64,000 nucleotides of DNA from Spongiactinospora rosea (GCF_003315795.1 NZ_QMEY01000007.1:248001-312000), one strand, 5' to 3'; shown: positions 26,839 through 34,390, numbered from the stretch's first letter. Numbers and translations are program-made. The notes: a model not told the origin generated them from the letters alone.

Positions 26839-26870
26839 GCGGGCCCGGCCGGTGGGGCGACCGGGCCCGC
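26839..26870 (-). promoter_or_regulatory. Stem-loop between peptide and ligase genes
   Basis: GCGGGCCCGG (26839-26848) and CCGGGCCCGC (26861-26870) pair perfectly over 10 bp with a 12-nt loop. It sits between the small peptide gene and the ligase. In RiPP operons such stem-loops often let the precursor message exceed that of the enzymes. No T-run follows, so partial rather than full termination is implied. Confidence 0.5.
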
Positions 26871-26883
26871 GCTCTCCAGACGA

Positions 26884-26909
26884 GCGTTGACGACGGGCGT
26901 TGACGACGG
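26884..26909. repeat. Two tandem 13-bp repeats after the peptide stop codon
   Basis: GCGTTGACGACGG occurs twice without a gap, at 26884-26896 and 26897-26909, 5 bp beyond the stop codon of the peptide gene. The function is unknown. Confidence 0.7.
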
Positions 26910-26914
26910 ATCGA

Positions 26915-27106
26915 TCAGGTGATGGGGGTGTCGTAGGTCTGGGCGCCATCGGAGGAACCGGACCGCTTCTTGGTCTGGTGCGCGTCGATGGGGGTCTGGA
27001 CGATCAGAACGACCGGGCCGGCGAACAGAGCGTCGGCGACGCCGGAGGTGGCCTCCGGCGGGGCGAGGTCGTCCAAGGCGGGGTCGAGCAGCAGACTGCT
27101 CATCAC
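26915..27106 (-). CDS. Putative RiPP precursor peptide (63 aa)
   Basis: This 63-residue product begins MMSSLLLDPALDDLAPPEA and has a strong GGGAGGA site. Its N-terminal 20 residues are acidic and leucine-rich, like a leader, with LxxPxL spacing loosely like lasso leaders. The C-terminal part holds two related segments, VQTPID at 36-41 and YDTPIT at 58-63, separated by a basic KKR. It has no Cys. Position between a peptidase and an amide-forming ligase on one strand makes a modified peptide the best reading, but no known class fits. Confidence 0.6.
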   Translation of the reverse strand: MMSSLLLDPALDDLAPPEATSGVADALFAGPVVLIVQTPIDAHQTKKRSGSSDGAQTYDTPIT

Positions 27107-27246
27107 TTCCTCCCGGGGAAGTCAGGGGCTGTCATCTGCACGATCGCCCGCCCCTGCGGAAACCTCCAGCGGTCCGGTTGCCGGTCGTTTACCGGCGATG
27201 TTGCGGCCGTTTGCCGTCAGCAGTCCCATCCCCGCTGGTCACGCGG
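27107..27246. promoter_or_regulatory. Likely control region of the peptide gene
   Basis: The 140-bp gap holds several related motifs (GTTGCCGGT, GTTTACCGG, GTTGCGG, GTTTGCCG) around 27178-27220, which look like repeated regulator half-sites. ACTTCC and GGAAGT arms flank the ribosome site just before the peptide ATG and could fold in the RNA. Confidence 0.4.
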
Positions 27247-28449
27247 TCAGGGACGGAAAAGTGCGTCTAGGGCGAGGTGGTAGGCAGCCTGCACAGGTTC
27301 GATCGTGTCCAGGCGGATCCGCTCGTCGGTGGCGTGCAGGCCGGCATGGTCGACGCCGAAGCCAGCCGTGGCGGGGATGCCCAGGCCGGCGAGATAGTTC
27401 CCGATGTTCGACGGTCCGGCGATCTTCGCGGTCGGCGCCAGCCGGACGGCATGGGCCGCGTCCAGGAGAGCGGCTCGTAGCGCAGAGGCCGCCGGGAGGG
27501 CGTATTCGGGCCAGCGGGTAGTGAAGTCGATGCTCGTGCTGCGGGTTTGGGGCCATGCCGTGTCGATGGCGACCGCTTGGGCCTGGAGCACCTCGGCGGC
27601 TTGCCGCTGGGTGAAGGCCGGCGTGAGGCGGATATCGACGTTCAGGACGCACAGGTCCGGGATGGTGGAGTAGCCCTGGCCTCCGGTGATGGCGGTGACG
27701 GTGAGCTTACCGGGCAGCGGAAACGCCTCGCCGGCCGTGGCCGGAAGGTCGAGGGCGTGCAGCGCCGACACCAGTTGCGCGGCCTTGGCGATCGCACTGG
27801 GCGACGCCGACCGGGAGCCCGAGTGCGCGGCAACGCCGTGCACGCTGATCCGCGCTCGCAGGACGCCGCGTCCGCCGATGACGACATGGTCGATCCCGGG
27901 ATAGCCGATCATCACGCCGTCCACCCGCTGAGGCCCCTGCGGGTCCTCGAAGAAGGCCTTCGCGCCGCCGAACCCGCCGGTGTGTTCATCGACGTCGAAC
28001 AACAAGACCAGGCTCCCCCCCAGGGCGCCGACGTTGGTGTTCCAGCGGGCGGCCAGGTGGGCGAAGATCGCCGCGCCGACCTTGGAATCGCTGGTCCCGC
28101 GGCCGTACATCCACCCTCCGGCCACGTCACCGGACGTCGGTGGACGGCTCCAGGCCGTCTCGTCGCCGAACGGGGCGGTGTCCAGGCAGGCGTCCAGCAC
28201 ATAGCGGGGACCGGCCGGGTCACCGACGACCTCGCTGACCAACGCCACGGGCTCGCCGCCGGTGCCGGTGAGCCGGCGGGTAGGCAGGCCATGCCCATGC
28301 AGCCAAGCCTCCATGCACTCCAGCACCGGGCCGTAGGAGTCGATGCCGCCGCGGCTGGGCAGGCGCACCAGGTCGTGGGTCAGGGCAATGACGCTGTCAC
28401 GATCGTCGGCGGCGAACTTCAGAGCTTCGGCGACGGTCTGGCGGGTCAT
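27247..28449 (-). CDS. M20-family metallopeptidase-like protein with altered metal site
   Basis: The 400-residue protein has the M20 fold order (ArgE/DapE/CPG2 relatives): LDACLDTAPFGD, YGRGTSDSKVG, a DEH segment, HSGSRSASPSAIAKAAQLV dimerisation domain, and a final DHAGLHATDE. The usual first metal ligand His of HxD is Cys88, and the second Glu of the DEE motif is His156; D121 and the last His are kept. Such changes could alter metal choice or activity. Its ATG overlaps the upstream regulator stop (ATGA). It may process the peptide encoded next. Confidence 0.78.
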   Translation of the reverse strand: MTRQTVAEALKFAADDRDSVIALTHDLVRLPSRGGIDSYGPVLECMEAWLHGHGLPTRRLTGTGGEPVALVSEVVGDPAGPRYVLDACLDTAPFGDETAWSRPPTSGDVAGGWMYGRGTSDSKVGAAIFAHLAARWNTNVGALGGSLVLLFDVDEHTGGFGGAKAFFEDPQGPQRVDGVMIGYPGIDHVVIGGRGVLRARISVHGVAAHSGSRSASPSAIAKAAQLVSALHALDLPATAGEAFPLPGKLTVTAITGGQGYSTIPDLCVLNVDIRLTPAFTQRQAAEVLQAQAVAIDTAWPQTRSTSIDFTTRWPEYALPAASALRAALLDAAHAVRLAPTAKIAGPSNIGNYLAGLGIPATAGFGVDHAGLHATDERIRLDTIEPVQAAYHLALDALFRP

Positions 28450-29231
28450 GAGGTCGCCTCTCGCTTCCGTACGACTTCGAGGACACCGACGGCCTCGGGG
28501 GTCTCGATGCGGCGGGCGGCGGCGTAGGCCTGCCTGCCGTGATCCAGCAGCCGGCTCGCCTCCGCCCGGCCCAGGCTGATCCCCGAGTCGAACGCCTCCA
28601 ATGAGGTGAGCGATGGTATCGGAACAACCGCGCTCCGCTCGCTCGCGCAAAAGAACCGCTCCGGCGTCCCCAAGTCGTCCACAAGCCCGATGTTCAGCGT
28701 CTTAAGGCCATGACTGCGGTCAGCAGGATCACGAAGTTCCAGCAGCCGGACCAGGTGATCGGCGAGGACCTGATGGAAAGGGGGGCCGAATAGGACCCGG
28801 TAATGGACGAGAGTGGGCCGCTGCTCCAGCGCCTCCTCGATCGCCTTCAGATACGCCAGATCGCGAGACCGGGACCCCATCACCACCAGGCAATCCCGTG
28901 CGCCCTGCACCGTCGCCAGCAGCGCACGCCGTAGTTCCGGCACACTCGCCAGCAGCTTCGGCGCCGACCGCATCAAACCCTGGTCTTGGTGGGCGAACAG
29001 CACCTCGGGCGGCTGCCCGTAGATCTCGCACAGCGTCTTGCGGTGCCCCATGCTCGTGGCGTGCTGGTTCAGCTCCCATCCACTGACCATGCTCGGCGTC
29101 ACCCCGGACTGGCCCCCCGCCGTCCGGAGGTCGATCTCCTCGACCACGTTCTCAAGCGTCCAATTCCGCGCCAGCCGCGCCAGCCGTAGCGGGGACGCCT
29201 CTCCCTCACCTCTCGGCGGACGACGAGGCAT
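28446..29231 (-). CDS. XRE-type regulator of the RiPP-like operon
   Basis: The 261-residue protein starts with an arginine-rich stretch and a helix-turn-helix-like region (LRLARLARNWTLENVVEEI and SMVSGWELNQHATS, about 15-65). The C-terminal 180 residues (VQGARDCLVVMGSRSRDLAYL, HYRVLFGPPFHQVLADHLVRL) form an unrecognised, perhaps ligand-binding, domain seen in similar regulators. The ATG at 29231 follows GAGGTG; an upstream ATG lacks a site. It overlaps the M20 gene, so it probably controls the operon it begins. Confidence 0.75.
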   Translation of the reverse strand: MPRRPPRGEGEASPLRLARLARNWTLENVVEEIDLRTAGGQSGVTPSMVSGWELNQHATSMGHRKTLCEIYGQPPEVLFAHQDQGLMRSAPKLLASVPELRRALLATVQGARDCLVVMGSRSRDLAYLKAIEEALEQRPTLVHYRVLFGPPFHQVLADHLVRLLELRDPADRSHGLKTLNIGLVDDLGTPERFFCASERSAVVPIPSLTSLEAFDSGISLGRAEASRLLDHGRQAYAAARRIETPEAVGVLEVVRKREATS

Positions 29232-29371
29232 GACCGAACACCTCTGCCTTTGGCAATGCATTCCGGAGCTTCCCAGGACGCCATCATGACAAATCCAAGG
29301 CGCGTCCGATCACCGGTCGCGGCAAGACGGCTTGAGAAAGCCCCGACGAGCCTCCGATATGAACTCGCTCG

Positions 29372-29575
29372 TCAGGCTAGTTCCGGTGCGGCACGGTGTG
29401 CCGCGTCGCGGTCGCCGCCGGTCGGCACGAAGTGCATCATGTACTGCTCGATCGCCTCGACCGCCGCGCAATGATCCGGCGGAAGTCGCCTCACGCGCGC
29501 CTTGTACTCCCGCCAGCGCCGCGTGGGCCCGATCGCTTTTGCGAGAAGGCCGCCCTTTTCATCAGCATCGGACAT
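29372..29575 (-). pseudogene. Truncated DUF1048 protein
   Basis: The 67-residue frame starts like a DUF1048 protein: KAIGPTRRWREYKARVRRLP, then AVEAIEQYMMHFVPTGGD. Family members usually run to about 110 residues with a further helical half; here translation stops shortly after the first half, and the following bases show no continuation in other frames. It follows the PadR gene by 2 bp with a GGAG site, the normal PadR-DUF1048 pairing. It may be non-functional. Confidence 0.6.
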
Positions 29576-29577
29576 GG

Positions 29578-29907
29578 TCACCTGTCTCCTTTGCGGAGCC
29601 GTTCGAGCCGTTCTGCGAGAAAGCTCCACGTCCTCCAGAATTCTTGGAGGTATTCCTGGCCCTGAACGTTGACGGAGTACACCTTGCGCGGCGGACCCTT
29701 GTCGGACGGGACCTTCTGCACATCGACGAGGCCACGTTGCTCGACCCTGACCAGCAGCGCGTAGATCGTGCCCTCGGCGATGTCGGTGAAGCCCTGGTCC
29801 CGCAGCCACGCCGTGATCTCGTAGCCGTAGGCGGGCCGTTGGGACAGGACCGCCAGGACGATCCCCTCCAGGGTGCCCTTGAGCATCTCGGTCGCCTGCT
29901 TGCCCAT
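29578..29907 (-). CDS. PadR-family transcriptional regulator
   Basis: This 109-residue winged-helix regulator has the PadR pattern: LKGTLEGIVLAVLSQRPAYGYEI, then EGTIYALLVRVEQRGLV and the wing PPRKVYSVNVQGQEYL, with a short dimerising helix at the end. PadR proteins usually repress drug-efflux or neighbouring genes. Two dyads upstream of its start fit autorepression. The partner DUF1048 gene is truncated. Confidence 0.88.
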   Translation of the reverse strand: MGKQATEMLKGTLEGIVLAVLSQRPAYGYEITAWLRDQGFTDIAEGTIYALLVRVEQRGLVDVQKVPSDKGPPRKVYSVNVQGQEYLQEFWRTWSFLAERLERLRKGDR

Positions 29908-29928
29908 GGACCACTCTCTCTAGCTACT

Positions 29929-29974
29929 CAGTAATACTGACTACGGGATAGACAGTATACCGATCAGCGGTATA
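29929..29974. promoter_or_regulatory. Dyads upstream of padR
   Basis: CAGTA-a-TACTG lies at 29929-29939 and TATACCG with CGGTATA (5-nt spacer) at 29956-29974, both perfect. The segment is AT-rich, like a promoter, and is 22-67 bp before the PadR start. Confidence 0.55.
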
Positions 29975-30089
29975 TAGCAACACTGAATAGCTCGGGCCGC
30001 CGGCTGGGGCGGCTGGACCCGCTGCACCGGCTGTTCCGTGCCGCGTGGCCCCCCTATCGTGGGGCCCACGGACTCCCGAGGAGGGTGGC

Positions 30090-30827
30090 ATGATCCTTTC
30101 CGCCGAAGGTGGCGTGATCACCATCGCCGTCGCCCAGCCCGTCTGCGCGCCCGCCGACGTCCCGGCCAACGTCGCGGCGCACGCCGAGATGATCCGCGCC
30201 GCCCGCGCCGACATCGTGCTCTTCCCCGAACTCTCCCTGACCGGCTACGAACTGGACGCGCCGCCGATCAGCCTGGGCGGGGACGGCTTGGGTGCCCTTG
30301 CCCTCATCGTCGAGGCGTGCGCCGCCACCGGCGCACTGGCGCTGGCCGGTGCGCCGGTCGAAGAGGACGGCCGTGAGTACATCGCGATGCTCGCTGTTGA
30401 CGGCACGGCGGCGCGGGTCGCGTACCGGAAGATGTGGCCGGACGAGGCCGAGGGCCGCCGCTTCACGCCCGGACCGGCCCCGGCCGCGATCGAGGTCGGC
30501 GGCCGGCGGCTCGGCCTGGCGGTCTGCCGCGACTCGGGCATCCCGCGGCACGCCGCCGACACGGCGGCCCTGGGCATCGACGGCTACCTCGTCGGCGCCC
30601 TGTTCAGCCCTGGGGGCGCGGCGCAACGCGACGTGCGCATGCCCGAGATCGCGACGGAGTACGGGGTGTGGGTGGCCGTGGCGAGTTACGCCGGGGCGAC
30701 CAGCGCGTACCCCGTGACCTCGGGCGGCTCGGGCGTCTGGGCACCGGACGGACGCCTCGTCACCCAGGCCGGTCCCGACGCCGGGACCTTCGTCGTGGCC
30801 AAGGTCAGTGCGAGCCGCCGGGAGTGA
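30090..30827 (+). CDS. Carbon-nitrogen hydrolase (nitrilase superfamily)
   Basis: The 245-residue protein has the catalytic triad of nitrilases/amidases: E47 in LFPELSLTGYE, K114 in AYRKMWP and C146 in LAVCRDSG. It would hydrolyse a linear amide or nitrile. The ATG at 30090 follows GAGGAGGG. The end overlaps the oxidoreductase gene on the other strand by 23 bp. The exact substrate cannot be told; omega-amidase-like or N-carbamoyl-amine hydrolases are alternatives. Confidence 0.88.
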   Translation: MILSAEGGVITIAVAQPVCAPADVPANVAAHAEMIRAARADIVLFPELSLTGYELDAPPISLGGDGLGALALIVEACAATGALALAGAPVEEDGREYIAMLAVDGTAARVAYRKMWPDEAEGRRFTPGPAPAAIEVGGRRLGLAVCRDSGIPRHAADTAALGIDGYLVGALFSPGGAAQRDVRMPEIATEYGVWVAVASYAGATSAYPVTSGGSGVWAPDGRLVTQAGPDAGTFVVAKVSASRRE

Positions 30828-31674
30828 GCCCGAACCGCTGGGCGAAGTCCGAGAGTTCCCGGCGCTGGTCGTCCGGTTCGGTGGCGGCGGTACTGACCAC
30901 GACACGGGTGACACCCTGCCCGGCCAGTTCCTGCACACGCTCGACAGGCATGTCCAGCGACCCGAACCGGGTGTACTCAAGTGTGTCCGGATCGCGTCCC
31001 GCCTCGGCGGCACTCGATCGGGCCAGTTCCCACTGAACGGCCCGCTCCTCCGCGGTCAGCGCACCCCCGGGAAAGAAGCCGTCACCGAGCCGCCCCGCCC
31101 GGCGGGCCGCCGCCTGGCTCGATCCGCCGACGTGCACGGGCAGCGTGGTGACCCCGAACGGCTTCGGGAAGCTGCACACCGCCTCGAAGGAGAAGAACTC
31201 GCCGTCGTGGTCCGCCCCCTGCTCCCCGCCCGCCCAGAGCGCCCGAAGTACGCGGATCGCCTCCTCGGCCCTGCGCCCGCGCCGGGCGAAGTCCACCCCC
31301 ATCGCCTGCGCCTCACGCGGCAGGCTGCCCAGGCCCACGGTCAGCAGCCGCATCCGGCCCTTGGACAGGACGTCGATGGTGGCCAGCCGTTTGGCGAGCG
31401 TCACCGGGTGGTGGTAGGGCAGCAGCAGTACGGCGGTGCCGAGCAGGATCCGCTCGGTGGCGGCGGCCATGAAGGTCAGGCAGTCGAGCGGGTCGGCGTA
31501 AGGGAGGGCGGGGGGCAGCTCGAACGCCCCGACGGTGGCGCCGGGATGCAACACGATGTGCTCGGGCACGTACAGCGACTCGAACCCGCACTCTTCGGCG
31601 AGCTTGGCGAAGTTCGTCATCTTCTCCGGATCGACGCCGTAGTAGGGCGTGCTGTAGCTGATCCCGAACTTCAT
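30805..31674 (-). CDS. LLM-class (F420-dependent type) oxidoreductase
   Basis: The 289-residue protein is a luciferase-like TIM barrel: MKFGISYSTPYYGVDPEKM, ESLYVPEHIVL, LTFMAAATERILLGTAVLLL, TVGLGSLPREAQAMGVDFA and PVHVGGSSQAAARRAGRLGDG. Actinobacterial members typically use F420 or FMN for hydride transfer. The substrate is unknown. It starts with ATG 41 bp below a cluster of TGTCAA/TTGACA half-sites that may bind a MerR- or TetR-type regulator. Confidence 0.87.
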   Translation of the reverse strand: MKFGISYSTPYYGVDPEKMTNFAKLAEECGFESLYVPEHIVLHPGATVGAFELPPALPYADPLDCLTFMAAATERILLGTAVLLLPYHHPVTLAKRLATIDVLSKGRMRLLTVGLGSLPREAQAMGVDFARRGRRAEEAIRVLRALWAGGEQGADHDGEFFSFEAVCSFPKPFGVTTLPVHVGGSSQAAARRAGRLGDGFFPGGALTAEERAVQWELARSSAAEAGRDPDTLEYTRFGSLDMPVERVQELAGQGVTRVVVSTAATEPDDQRRELSDFAQRFGLTPGGSH

Positions 31675-31715
31675 CCGGTTCTCTTCTCTCGCGACGGGTG
31701 CGGCGGCCGAGTACA

Positions 31716-31748
31716 GGTGTCAAGGTAGAACGTTGACACCGGCGTCAA
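31716..31748. promoter_or_regulatory. Overlapping dyads in the oxidoreductase promoter
   Basis: GGTGTCAA (31716-31723) pairs with TTGACACC (31733-31740), and TTGAC (31733-31737) also pairs with GTCAA (31744-31748) around ACCGGC. Three alternating half-sites of this kind are typical of MerR-type promoters of actinomycetes, where the site overlaps -35 and -10. Confidence 0.5.
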
Positions 31749-31759
31749 GGCAAGCCGAC

Positions 31760-32374
31760 TCACTGCGCGGCGGGTCTGAAGGCGGAATGCCGCGCCTGAA
31801 TCCAGTCGGTGGCGATGTCGGTGCCCGTATGGCGTCCGATCAGCGCCAACGCCGAACTGACGCTCTCATCCTGCTCCACCCGATCGTCCGGGCCGCCCTC
31901 CTCGCTGAGCTGAAAACGCAACCCCGCCATCAGGTGGTCGAGCGCGTGCGGGTCCTCGCCATACCGCTGGTCCGGGAAGGTCGGCTCGAAGGAGGCGACC
32001 ATGCGCCCGTCGCGGGCGTACTCGAAGTGCTCGTGACCGGTGATGTCCATCCGGATTCCCAGGACCTCCCGGCCGCCTTCGCTGGCCGCGCGCAGCCGCT
32101 CGCCATCGGCATGCCCGGGAACGATGGCGATCCAGCCGTTGACCTCGGCCACCCAGTTCGATCCGTCGTCGATGTTGCGATCGAGGATTTCGCTCAAGTG
32201 GCAGGGTGTCCGGGTGGTGGGGTCCATGTGCCATTCTGTGGCGAGCGTGTCGAGGTCCGCGCCTTTGATCCAGATGGCGCTGAAGCCCAGCGCCCACAGG
32301 TCCGGCTCGGCGTCGAGCCCTTCGGTGAAGATCGTCGAGACCAGAAGGTCGTGCAGGTGGGTCCGTGACCGCAT
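31760..32374 (-). CDS. DUF6461 domain-containing protein
   Basis: The 204-residue protein is of the DUF6461 type: DLWALGFSAIWIKGADLDTLA, then GWIAIVPGHADGERLRAAS, REVLGIRMDITGHEHFEYA and a closing helical part. Such proteins are common near polymorphic-toxin or hypothetical loci in actinomycetes, but I know no function. It has no signal peptide. The ATG at 32374 is preceded by GGAGAGG. A 16-bp tandem repeat lies 120 bp upstream. Confidence 0.7.
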   Translation of the reverse strand: MRSRTHLHDLLVSTIFTEGLDAEPDLWALGFSAIWIKGADLDTLATEWHMDPTTRTPCHLSEILDRNIDDGSNWVAEVNGWIAIVPGHADGERLRAASEGGREVLGIRMDITGHEHFEYARDGRMVASFEPTFPDQRYGEDPHALDHLMAGLRFQLSEEGGPDDRVEQDESVSSALALIGRHTGTDIATDWIQARHSAFRPAAQ

Positions 32375-32490
32375 GGCCGCCTCTCCAAATGATGGACAGC
32401 TTGTGAGGGGTGAGTCGCAGCAGGCCGGCCACGACACCCGCGAAAGACTGGAAACCGGGCGGTGACCGGGCAGGGGGCTTCGCGAGAGGG

Positions 32491-32570
32491 GGCATGCCGT
32501 AAAGAGGGCGTGCCGTAAAGAGGGCGTGCCGTAAAGAGGGCGTGCCGTAAAGAGGGCGTGCCGAACAGAA
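32491..32570 (-). repeat. Five tandem 16-bp repeats
   Basis: The unit GGCRTGCCGTAAAGAG is repeated head to tail at 32491, 32507, 32523, 32539 and 32555; the last copy is diverged at its end. It fills the gap between cadD-like and DUF6461 genes, both on the minus strand, and so lies in the leader or promoter of the latter. Confidence 0.85.
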
Positions 32571-32586
32571 GGCGTGGGCAGCGGCG

Positions 32587-33198
32587 TCACAGGCCGATGA
32601 CACCGCCCTCGACGAGGATGAGCAGCCCGACGCCGATCAGGACGAGCGGCAGCACGACGTGCCCCCAGCGGCTGAGGGTCGCGGCGACGAACGGGCGGGT
32701 GGCGAAGTAGCGCCCGGCCAGGCACCAGAGGCCGACCAGGACCAGGAACACGACGACGTAGAGGCTCGTCGCGCCGACCCCGCCCGTGGCGAATACAGGG
32801 ACATAGACCCCGATATTGTCACCGCCGTTGGCGAAGGTGACCGCGGCCACCTGCAACGCCCCCGGCCCGCTCGGGCGCTGCGCGGCGGGCACGTCGCCCG
32901 CGTCGTCGCGGCCGTCCCGCGAGGACCGCCACGCCTGCCAGGCCGCCTTCAGGCCCAGCGCGATCGGCAGCAGCCCCAGGTAGGGGACGACTTGGGCGGG
33001 CAGGAACGTGGCACCGAACGCCGCCGCCACGGCCACCACCGCGATCCCCACGAATCCGACATACTGACCGGCCACGATCCGCAGCGCGGCCCCGCGCCGA
33101 CCGGCGGTCTGGGCGAAGAACAGGGCCAGGATGAGGATGTCGTCGATGTTGGTGACGGCGAAGAGGCCGGTGGCCTGCCCGATGATGCCCAAGTTCAT
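32587..33198 (-). CDS. CadD-family cadmium resistance transporter-like protein
   Basis: The 203-residue integral membrane protein has the CadD/LysE-like layout: FAVTNIDDILILALFFAQ at the start, further helices at about 40-60, 65-85, and VTFANGGDNIGVYVPVFA, followed by two C-terminal helices. The paired N-x-DD and NGGDN motifs in helices are typical of cation-coupled CadD proteins. It would export Cd or a related cation. The ATG at 33198 has an AAGGAG site. Confidence 0.82.
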   Translation of the reverse strand: MNLGIIGQATGLFAVTNIDDILILALFFAQTAGRRGAALRIVAGQYVGFVGIAVVAVAAAFGATFLPAQVVPYLGLLPIALGLKAAWQAWRSSRDGRDDAGDVPAAQRPSGPGALQVAAVTFANGGDNIGVYVPVFATGGVGATSLYVVVFLVLVGLWCLAGRYFATRPFVAATLSRWGHVVLPLVLIGVGLLILVEGGVIGL

Positions 33199-33260
33199 GT
33201 GGGGGGATGCTCCTTCGCCCGGATGGCACCGTTCAGTGACTTCCGATGCCGGATTCTGTC

Positions 33261-33290
33261 TGTACGGCCTTGTACGGACTTGTACGGACT
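33261..33290. repeat. Three tandem 10-bp repeats
   Basis: TGTACGGCCT, TGTACGGACT and TGTACGGACT follow one another exactly, one helical turn apart, between the divergent cadD-like gene and a secreted-protein gene. Regulator sites on one DNA face are possible. Confidence 0.7.
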
Positions 33291-33356
33291 TCCTCGCCCC
33301 GGCTTCTCGCGCTCCGTGGCGATACGCACCATCAAGGCTGTGTCCCCAGGAGGCAA

Positions 33357-33896
33357 ATGATGAAGATCTCCGCAATCCTCGCCCTGCTGCTCCCCGCCAC
33401 CCTCCTCACGACCGCAACCGCCCCCGCCGCCGCGGCCGACCCCGCCGGAGCCCTCAACCGCTGCCAGTACGGCGCCCCGGCCGACTACAACGCGGCCACC
33501 AACGTACTGGGCAACGGTGGCGGCAGCATCCCCACCGGCACAAATCCCCCGAACGTCCTCATGCCGGGCGACGCCTTCAAGGTCCGTCCACTGATCAGCG
33601 ACCGCGTCCGCGTGGACCTGTGGGGCTACAACGTCGGCCCGGACGGCAACGGCACCCTCGCCCAGGGGGGCACCTGGCCCTTCCAGGGGCTCAACCAGTT
33701 CGCCGAGGTCCTGCGATTCAACAACAACCCGGGCGGCTGGGTCGGCAACCCGGCCCACGCGACGGCCTTCCAGGGGTGCCAGACGTGGAACGGCGGCTAC
33801 CCGGTGCGTTTCCTCTTCTACGTCAACGACGCGGAGACCTGGGACAACGGCGGCTACTGGGCCACGAACGTGGCCATCTGGCGCGCCAACCCCTGA
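33357..33896 (+). CDS. Secreted protein of unknown function
   Basis: The 179-residue product has a clear signal peptide (MMKISAILALLLPATLL, cleavage near APAAAADP). The mature protein has two Cys (NRCQYG and FQGCQTW), probably a disulfide, and is rich in Asn, Gly and aromatic residues, with GGSIPTGTNPP and LWGYNVGPDGNG. It has the look of a beta-sandwich. I do not recognise the family. The ATG at 33357 has an AGGAGG site. Confidence 0.72.
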   Translation: MMKISAILALLLPATLLTTATAPAAAADPAGALNRCQYGAPADYNAATNVLGNGGGSIPTGTNPPNVLMPGDAFKVRPLISDRVRVDLWGYNVGPDGNGTLAQGGTWPFQGLNQFAEVLRFNNNPGGWVGNPAHATAFQGCQTWNGGYPVRFLFYVNDAETWDNGGYWATNVAIWRANP

Positions 33897-34087
33897 CCTC
33901 GCTGGGGGCGGGCGCAATGGGAGCCGTACCGAGGCATCCCCCGTCGCTACCACGGTAAGGCCCGCGCCGCGCCCGCGGCCATGAAAGCGGCGGTGGGCGC
34001 GGTCCTTGAATCAGGCCCGGATTCGGACGGCGGAACATCTGCACGGCCCGGCATGAACCCGACAGAGCGGTAAAGCCACGCTACAGA

Positions 34088-34306
34088 TCAACCGAGCGGG
34101 CGCCGCACCGTCCATAGCAGCCAGTTGCCGGATGCGGCGCACGTGGCCACATCCCACCCCCCAGCGCCGAGCCTGGTGAGGACTTCGGTGATCTTGTCGT
34201 GGCCGCCCCTCTCCTCGTACCTTCCGCTACCGGGCAGGTGGATCCAGATCTGCTCGATGTCCCATAACCACTCGATAACGCCGAACTCATACTGCCTTGA
34301 AGTCAT
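34088..34306 (-). CDS. Small hypothetical protein
   Basis: The 72-residue product reads MTSRQYEFGVIEWLWDIEQ, then GGHDKITEVLTRLGAGGWDV and NWLLWTVRRPLG. The layout, strand-helix-strand with GxxGW near the middle, recalls DUF4177-like proteins, whose role is unknown. I use the ATG at 34306; a GTG nine codons upstream is also in frame. The first repeat of the dispersed structured family lies 85 bp upstream. Confidence 0.5.
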   Translation of the reverse strand: MTSRQYEFGVIEWLWDIEQIWIHLPGSGRYEERGGHDKITEVLTRLGAGGWDVATCAASGNWLLWTVRRPLG

Positions 34307-34390
34307 AGGCTTCACGATCGCCCTAAGAGCCACTGAAGGCCACCCATATGATCAGATCGGCGACTCACCACCCTCCAGGGGACGTCATCC

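Noticed and set aside
26915..27106. Classical lasso-peptide precursor
   Set aside because: The core has no Gly with Asp/Glu at position 7-9 after a TxG-type junction, and B1/B2 genes are absent.
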